A DNA stretch of 20,483 bases, from assembly GCA_037968835.1 (NCBI GenBank), contig JBBKWG010000300.1, positions 1-20,483 on the forward strand, written 5' to 3'. Both the position numbers and the translations under genes were made by a program. Under the pieces are notes generated by a model. That model was not told the origin of the DNA and did not search any database. It saw only the letters and a list, made by a program, of their open reading frames with translations. Each line of letters begins with the position of its first letter. The stretch's first letter is position 1. Source of the stretch: JBBKWG01 sp037968835 (lineage in GTDB: Bacteria; Pseudomonadota; Alphaproteobacteria; Rhodobacterales; Rhodobacteraceae). Shown here one piece after another: positions 16,599 through 20,483 of the stretch.

Positions 16599-17231
16599 CT
16601 AGCCGCTGACCATATTGAAGGCGCGCAGACCATCCAGCACGAACTGGACCGAGAGGGCCGCCAGAAGCATTCCGAACAATCTGGTCACGACCGTAATGCC
16701 CACCGGTCCCAATGCACGTTCGATCGGGCTGGCGGCGAGAAAGAACAGAAACGTCAGCACGATGACCGAGAACATCACGAAGTGAACAGAAATGATCCAA
16801 GTCCAGTCGGCGTTGCCCTGACTGGTCAGCAGGATCATCGTGGTGATCGCGCCGGGGCCTGCGATCAACGGGATCGCCAGTGGAAACACCGATGGATCGT
16901 CCTCGTGCGGCTCGACGTGAGTCTGGTCCTCGCGCCGCTTGGAGCGCCGCTCGAACAGCATGTCGAGAGCTGTGAGAAACAACAGAATGCCACCCGCAAT
17001 TCGGAAGGCGGGCAACGAAATGCCAACGAATTCCAGAACCGCATCGCCGAACAGCCCGAACACCGTCAAAACCATCGCACCGGTAAAACACGCCCGGATC
17101 GCGATACGCCGACGGTGACCGGCGGACTGGCCTTGCGTGAGCGCCACGAAAAGCGGTGCCAGCCCGATCGGATCGAGGATCACGAAAAGCGTTACGAACG
17201 CGGTGATGAGGAGCGAGAGATCGGGCGTCAT
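16599..17231 (-). CDS. MarC family integral membrane protein
   Basis: 210-residue protein with about six membrane helices. Family signatures are FVILDPIGLAPLFVALT (16-32), the GGILLFLTALDMLF tract (80-93) and FPLAIPLIAGPGAITTMILL (115-134). Despite the name inherited from a multiple-antibiotic-resistance locus, MarC-family proteins are not established drug pumps and their transport role is unknown. No clear ribosome site precedes the ATG at 17231. It lies between the ABC-F gene (54 bases upstream) and the protease gene on one strand. Confidence 0.88.
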   Translation of the reverse strand: MTPDLSLLITAFVTLFVILDPIGLAPLFVALTQGQSAGHRRRIAIRACFTGAMVLTVFGLFGDAVLEFVGISLPAFRIAGGILLFLTALDMLFERRSKRREDQTHVEPHEDDPSVFPLAIPLIAGPGAITTMILLTSQGNADWTWIISVHFVMFSVIVLTFLFFLAASPIERALGPVGITVVTRLFGMLLAALSVQFVLDGLRAFNMVSG

Positions 17232-17285
17232 GGCGTCACGATTGATCAGGTTTCGGGGCAGGGGGCAAGTCCTGCGACGCGGCGC

Positions 17286-19127
17286 TCATTTCCCCGTTCC
17301 TTCAAGCCGCTCCAGCGCCTTAAGCCAAAGCGCCTCGGCGCGTTCAAGCCCTTCTTCGACCTCGGCGAACTTCCTTTGCCAATTCTCTGTCTCGGCCACG
17401 CGCGCGGGTGCGTACATCGCCGGGTCGGCCAGCTTGGCCGCCAACCGCTGCCGCATCTCGCTCAGCTTCTCGACCCGCGCCTCGGCGGCGCTGACAGCCT
17501 GTCGCAAGGTGACGGCATCGGTCTTGGCCGTCGCCTTGCGTTGTTTCGGCTTCTCGGATTTTGGCTCGGGCTCGCTCAGCAGCATTCGGCGGTAGGATTC
17601 GAGATCGCCGTCATAGGGTGCGACGCGTCCGTCCTTCACCAGCCACAGACGGTCGGCGACCAGCGACAATAGATGCATATCGTGACTGACCAAAACGACC
17701 GCACCGGAATAGGCGGTTAAAGCCTCGACCAGCGCCTCGCGACTTTCCATGTCGAGGTGGTTCGTGGGTTCGTCGAGGATCAGCATGTGCGGCGCGTCGA
17801 TGGTCGCAAGCAACAGCGACAGCCGCGCCTTCTGTCCGCCCGAAAGCCGCCCTGCCACGGTCTCGGCCTGTGCGGCGTTGATCCCGAATCCGCCGAGCCG
17901 GGCGCGGATTTTTCCCGGCGCGTCTTCGGGGCGCAATCGCCGTACGTGTTCGATCGGCGTCTCGTCGGCATGCAGTTCGTCAAGCTGATGCTGTGCGAAA
18001 TAGCCGATCCGCAGCTTGCGTGCCCGCGTGACCCGCCCGCCGAGCGGTTCCAGCTTGTCCGACAGCAGCTTGGAAAGCGTCGACTTGCCTTCGCCGTTGC
18101 GACCCAGCAGCGCGATGCGGTCATCCTGATCTATCCTCAACGTCAGCTTCGACAGAACCGCCTTTCCGTCATACCCGACCGACGCGCTTTCCATGTTGAC
18201 GATCGGTGGCGAGAGTTCCTCGGGTTCAGGAAAGGTGAACCGCTTCAGCGCGGCTTCCTGCGGCGTGGTGATCGGCTTCAGCTTCGCGATCATCTTCAAA
18301 CGCGACTGTGCCTGAACCGCTTTCGACGCCTTGTAGCGGAACCGGTCGACGAAACTTTGCAGATGCGCGCGCCGGGCCTCCTGCTTCTTGGACTCGGATT
18401 CCGCCACCGCCAGCCGCGCCGCACGGGTTTCGGCGAACGTATCGTAATTGCCCTGATAGAGCGTCAGCTTGCGGTCTTCGAGATGAAGTATCGACGTCAC
18501 CGCCCGGTTCAGCAAACCCCGGTCGTGGCTGATAACGATGACGGTATAGGGATACTTCGCCAGATAGGTTTCAAGCCAGAGCGCGCCTTCGAGATCCAGA
18601 TAGTTCGTCGGCTCGTCCAAAAGCAGCAGATCGGGCGCGGAGAACAGCACGCCAGCCAGCGCCACGCGCATCCGCCAGCCACCCGAAAACGCCGAGCAGG
18701 GCATTGCCTGTTCCTCGTTCGTGAAGCCGAGACCCTTCAGGATCGCGCTTGCGCGTCCCTCGGCCGACCATGCGTCGATGTCTGCGAGCCGCGTCTGGAT
18801 CTCGGCAATGCGTCCGGGGTCGCTGGCGGTTTCGGCCTCGCTCATGAGCCCCGATCGCTCGGCGTCGGCATCCAGCACCGTATCGAGAAGCGACACCTCG
18901 CTGCCCGGAACCTCCTGCGCGACGCCGCCGATGCGCGCACCCCGTGGGACCCGGATATCGCCGCCTTCCAGCGCCAGTTCGCCCCGGATCAATCGGAACA
19001 AGGTCGTCTTGCCGGTGCCATTGCGTCCGACCAGGCCGATCTTGTGACCGCCCGGCAGCATCACGGACGTGTCTTCAAAGAGCGGGCGGCCCTCGATGGA
19101 ATAGCGTATGTCATCAATTCGTAGCAT
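17286..19127 (-). CDS. ABC-F family ATPase (translation-factor type, Uup/YheS-like)
   Basis: Soluble protein with two ABC domains and no membrane segment; ABC-F proteins act on the ribosome rather than as transporters. The 613-residue chain has Walker A GRNGTGKTT (34-42), signature AFSGGW (146-151) and Walker B LLLLDEPTNYLD (167-178) in the first domain. The charged interdomain linker lies at about 235-300. The second domain has GRNGEGKST (342-350), LSGGQKAR (428-435) and ILDEPTNHLD (450-459). A C-terminal extension (about 520-613) is Lys/Glu/Arg-rich and probably coiled coil. The ATG at 19127 has AAGGG seven bases upstream; an upstream ATG at 19184 would add 19 atypical residues. The ABC-F subfamily cannot be fixed by eye; nothing marks it as an antibiotic-resistance type. 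Confidence 0.9.
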   Translation of the reverse strand: MLRIDDIRYSIEGRPLFEDTSVMLPGGHKIGLVGRNGTGKTTLFRLIRGELALEGGDIRVPRGARIGGVAQEVPGSEVSLLDTVLDADAERSGLMSEAETASDPGRIAEIQTRLADIDAWSAEGRASAILKGLGFTNEEQAMPCSAFSGGWRMRVALAGVLFSAPDLLLLDEPTNYLDLEGALWLETYLAKYPYTVIVISHDRGLLNRAVTSILHLEDRKLTLYQGNYDTFAETRAARLAVAESESKKQEARRAHLQSFVDRFRYKASKAVQAQSRLKMIAKLKPITTPQEAALKRFTFPEPEELSPPIVNMESASVGYDGKAVLSKLTLRIDQDDRIALLGRNGEGKSTLSKLLSDKLEPLGGRVTRARKLRIGYFAQHQLDELHADETPIEHVRRLRPEDAPGKIRARLGGFGINAAQAETVAGRLSGGQKARLSLLLATIDAPHMLILDEPTNHLDMESREALVEALTAYSGAVVLVSHDMHLLSLVADRLWLVKDGRVAPYDGDLESYRRMLLSEPEPKSEKPKQRKATAKTDAVTLRQAVSAAEARVEKLSEMRQRLAAKLADPAMYAPARVAETENWQRKFAEVEEGLERAEALWLKALERLEGTGK

Positions 19128-19270
19128 GACCCGGCCCTTAGCAGAGCCAGCGGCGGCGGTGAAGCGCCGTTCACAGCTTCCCATCCCGACCAGCCCATGT
19201 TAGGCGGGCGGCGCATTATTCAGGCGGCACGCATACTGCGGGCCGCCGCATCGCTTGAAGAGGCTACGAC

Positions 19271-19693
19271 ATGGCGACCGAACGCACGCTTTCCATCATC
19301 AAACCCGACGCGACCAAGCGCAATCTGACCGGCAAGATCAACGCCAAGTTCGAGGCCGCCGACCTGCGCATCGTGGCGCAGAAGCGCATCAAGCTGACCA
19401 AGGATCAGGCCGGCGAGTTCTACAAGGTGCACGCCGATCGCCCTTTCTACGATGAGCTTTGCGAGTTCATGGCATCCGAGCCGGTGGTCGTGCAGGTGCT
19501 GGAAGGCGAGGGCGCTATTGCGAAGAACCGCGAAGTCATGGGCGCGACCAACCCGGCCGATGCGGAACCCGGAACCATCCGCGCGGAGTTCGCGGAATCG
19601 GTTGGCGAGAATTCGGTCCACGGATCGGACGCCCCGGAAACTGCGGCGCTTGAGATCGCTTATTTCTTCTCGGGACTCGAGCTGGTCGGCTAG
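19271..19693 (+). CDS. ndk: Nucleoside diphosphate kinase
   Basis: Transfers the terminal phosphate from ATP to other nucleoside diphosphates through a phosphohistidine, balancing NTP and dNTP pools. At 140 residues it is full length. It starts ATERTLSIIKPDATKRN, has MGATNPADAEPGTIRAEF and the active-site histidine in ENSVHGSDAPETA (about residue 117). AGAGG lies seven bases before the ATG. It is divergent from the ABC-F gene (143-base gap) and converges on the DUF4112 gene (26-base gap). Confidence 0.97.
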   Translation: MATERTLSIIKPDATKRNLTGKINAKFEAADLRIVAQKRIKLTKDQAGEFYKVHADRPFYDELCEFMASEPVVVQVLEGEGAIAKNREVMGATNPADAEPGTIRAEFAESVGENSVHGSDAPETAALEIAYFFSGLELVG

Positions 19694-19701
19694 AAAAACG
19701 G

Positions 19702-19745
19702 CTTCGGTAACGCGTCGGTTTAACGTCGGTATTGCGTCGGTATGT
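19702..19745. repeat. Degenerate 11-bp tandem repeat, four units
   Basis: Consecutive 11-base units CTTCGGTAACG, CGTCGGTTTAA, CGTCGGTATTG and CGTCGGTATGT run from just after the ndk stop into the end of the DUF4112 gene. The first seven bases are identical in the last three units and differ at one position in the first. The array supplies the DUF4112 stop codon and its final residues (IPTQYRR). Confidence 0.75.
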
Positions 19746-20139
19746 CTGCCGACGCGATTTTCGCACTGTCGATGTGCTCGCGCAGCAGCCTGACGTTGCG
19801 TCGGTTCGACTTGAAGCCGACGTCGAAGATATCGCCCAGAACCGGAATGCTGCCGACGACGGTATCTATCGCCGTGTTCGTCGCCATGCGCGCCAGCACC
19901 CGGCGCGGCACACCCATCTTCCAGGCCGATCCGATGATGTAGACGGCGGGCATGAACGCCAGGGCGTCGCCGACACCCGGAACCAGCCCGACGATCGAAT
20001 CGAGCCCGACGCGCAGCCGGGTGCCGGGAATACCGACCGCGCTGTCCATCATGCGGGCGATGCGGTCCAGCCGGTCGATCTTCAGCGCGTCGCCGGCGTC
20101 GCTCATCGGCAGGGTCTCGAGGGCGTTGTGGTTTGTCAT
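19720..20139 (-). CDS. DUF4112 family protein
   Basis: 139 residues, function unknown. The DUF4112 domain covers about 20-125 and shows two similar Gly/Asp-containing stretches: LDSIVGLVPGVGDALAFMPAVYII (about 46-69) and TAIDTVVGSIPVLGDIFDVGF (about 88-108). Both are hydrophobic enough to be membrane-associated, with a basic amphipathic helix (KSNRNVRLLREH-like) afterwards. No clear ribosome site precedes the ATG at 20139, and a second ATG at 20106 is possible. It lies 33 bases downstream of the TfoX-domain gene on the same strand. Its last codons derive from the 11-bp tandem repeat. Confidence 0.78.
   Translation of the reverse strand: MTNHNALETLPMSDAGDALKIDRLDRIARMMDSAVGIPGTRLRVGLDSIVGLVPGVGDALAFMPAVYIIGSAWKMGVPRRVLARMATNTAIDTVVGSIPVLGDIFDVGFKSNRRNVRLLREHIDSAKIASADIPTQYRR
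19734..19755 (+). terminator. Hairpin downstream of ndk, possible terminator
   Basis: GCGTCGG (19734-19740) and CCGACGC (19749-19755) are perfect 7-base complements with an eight-base loop, followed by GATTTTC. The T-run is short and the hairpin lies inside the 3' end of the convergent DUF4112 gene, so this is a modest candidate for ndk transcription termination. Confidence 0.35.
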
Positions 20140-20172
20140 GTCGAACCAAGCCGGACGCAGCCGATTGGTTCC

Positions 20173-20483
20173 CTAGACGCCACGCACACCGATCCGGTCG
20201 AGTTCCGCCAGAAGTGCCGACGAGGCGGTGGGGCGGTCGGCTTTGGCGGCTTCGGCCTTGATGGCGTCGAAGCGCGCGCGCAACGCGGTCTTTTCGGCGC
20301 CGTGGCAATCGTTCCACGGGCGGCCCTGCAAACCCATCACAAGGGCGTAGTAGCCGATGAAGTGCGCCCGCGACCCGGATGCCAGCAATCGGCCGTAGGC
20401 CGCGTCGGCGCCGATGTCGCGCAGCGCCTCTGCACTGTCGATGCCAGCGCGCGCGAAGGCGACCTCGGTTGCGGGGCCAAGAT
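20173..20483 (-). CDS. TfoX C-terminal domain protein, 5' end outside window
   Basis: 102 residues are visible, entering from the right edge in the frame LGPATEVAFARAGIDS. The pattern LGP...AGI.S.EALRDIGADAAYGRLL, then YALVMGLQGRPWND, matches the TfoX C-terminal domain (helix-hairpin-helix-like), found alone in many proteobacteria or fused to an N-terminal domain in Sxy/TfoX, the competence regulator of gamma-proteobacteria. Whether the N-terminal domain exists lies beyond the window. A competence role here is not established; stand-alone TfoX-C proteins have no clear assigned function. It is upstream of the DUF4112 gene and may be co-transcribed. Confidence 0.82.
   Translation of the reverse strand, partial: LGPATEVAFARAGIDSAEALRDIGADAAYGRLLASGSRAHFIGYYALVMGLQGRPWNDCHGAEKTALRARFDAIKAEAAKADRPTASSALLAELDRIGVRGV

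Noticed and set aside
16782..17672. 296-codon open frame on the plus strand
   Set aside because: Antisense to marC and the end of the ABC-F gene and bridging their gap; no family features.
17757..19124. 455-codon open frame on the plus strand
   Set aside because: Antisense to the ABC-F gene, which carries all Walker and signature motifs. No recognisable domain.
19154..19174. Short overlapping hairpins (CGGCG/CGCCG and GTGAA/TTCAC) in the ABC-F/ndk divergent region
   Set aside because: Five-base stems in GC-rich DNA are expected by chance, and the two alternatives exclude each other. No convincing promoter boxes were found with them.

Overview
The window looks like an ordinary, GC-rich chromosomal core region of an alphaproteobacterium, most likely in the Rhodobacterales (Roseobacter-type). 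This rests on protein character and gene order: lptF-lptG-lptD-surA-pdxA-rsmA in one convergent run, prfA-prmC followed by a DUF4167 gene, and pepA-holC. These are arrangements I associate with that group; no database search was possible and the genus cannot be told. I see no insertion sequence, prophage, CRISPR array, rRNA or tRNA.

Layout. 1-701 (-) is the 5' part of a periplasmic ferric-iron binding protein running off the left edge, with its own promoter and a pair of 13-bp direct repeats. 811-1629 (-) is mazG; 1765-2733 (+) is an agmatinase-type ureohydrolase, divergent from mazG. 2820-3266 (+) is a DUF1499 membrane-anchored protein that overlaps tail-to-tail with a small cysteine-rich exported protein (3198-3500, -). 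3582-5512 (+) is prfA-prmC, release factor 1 and the methylase that modifies it, overlapping by 4 bases. After a 232-base gap rich in inverted repeats comes a DUF4167 gene (5745-6425, +) with a long Gln/Asn/Asp-rich tail.

6438-13864 (-) is a six-gene operon in transcription order lptF, lptG, lptD, surA, pdxA, rsmA. It joins the inner-membrane and outer-membrane ends of the lipopolysaccharide export machine, the periplasmic chaperone that helps fold LptD, a vitamin B6 enzyme and a 16S rRNA dimethylase. Almost every junction overlaps or is separated by only a few bases. Divergent from it is pepA-holC (14018-15971, +).

15985-19127 (-) is a run of three genes in transcription order: an ABC-F ATPase, a MarC-family membrane protein and a membrane-anchored retropepsin-like protease. 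ndk (19271-19693, +) diverges from the ABC-F gene and converges on a DUF4112 gene (19720-20139, -); the convergent junction carries a degenerate 11-bp tandem repeat. The right edge cuts a TfoX C-terminal-domain gene (20173-20483, -).

No gene-free stretch exceeds 300 bases; the longest is 5513-5744. I did not find a convincing new multi-gene system. The most unusual items are small: the repeat pair at the iron-gene promoter, the structured gap and Gln/Asn repeat at the DUF4167 gene, the sense/antisense overlap at 3198-3266, the hairpin at 6426-6449 and the 11-bp repeat at 19702-19745.
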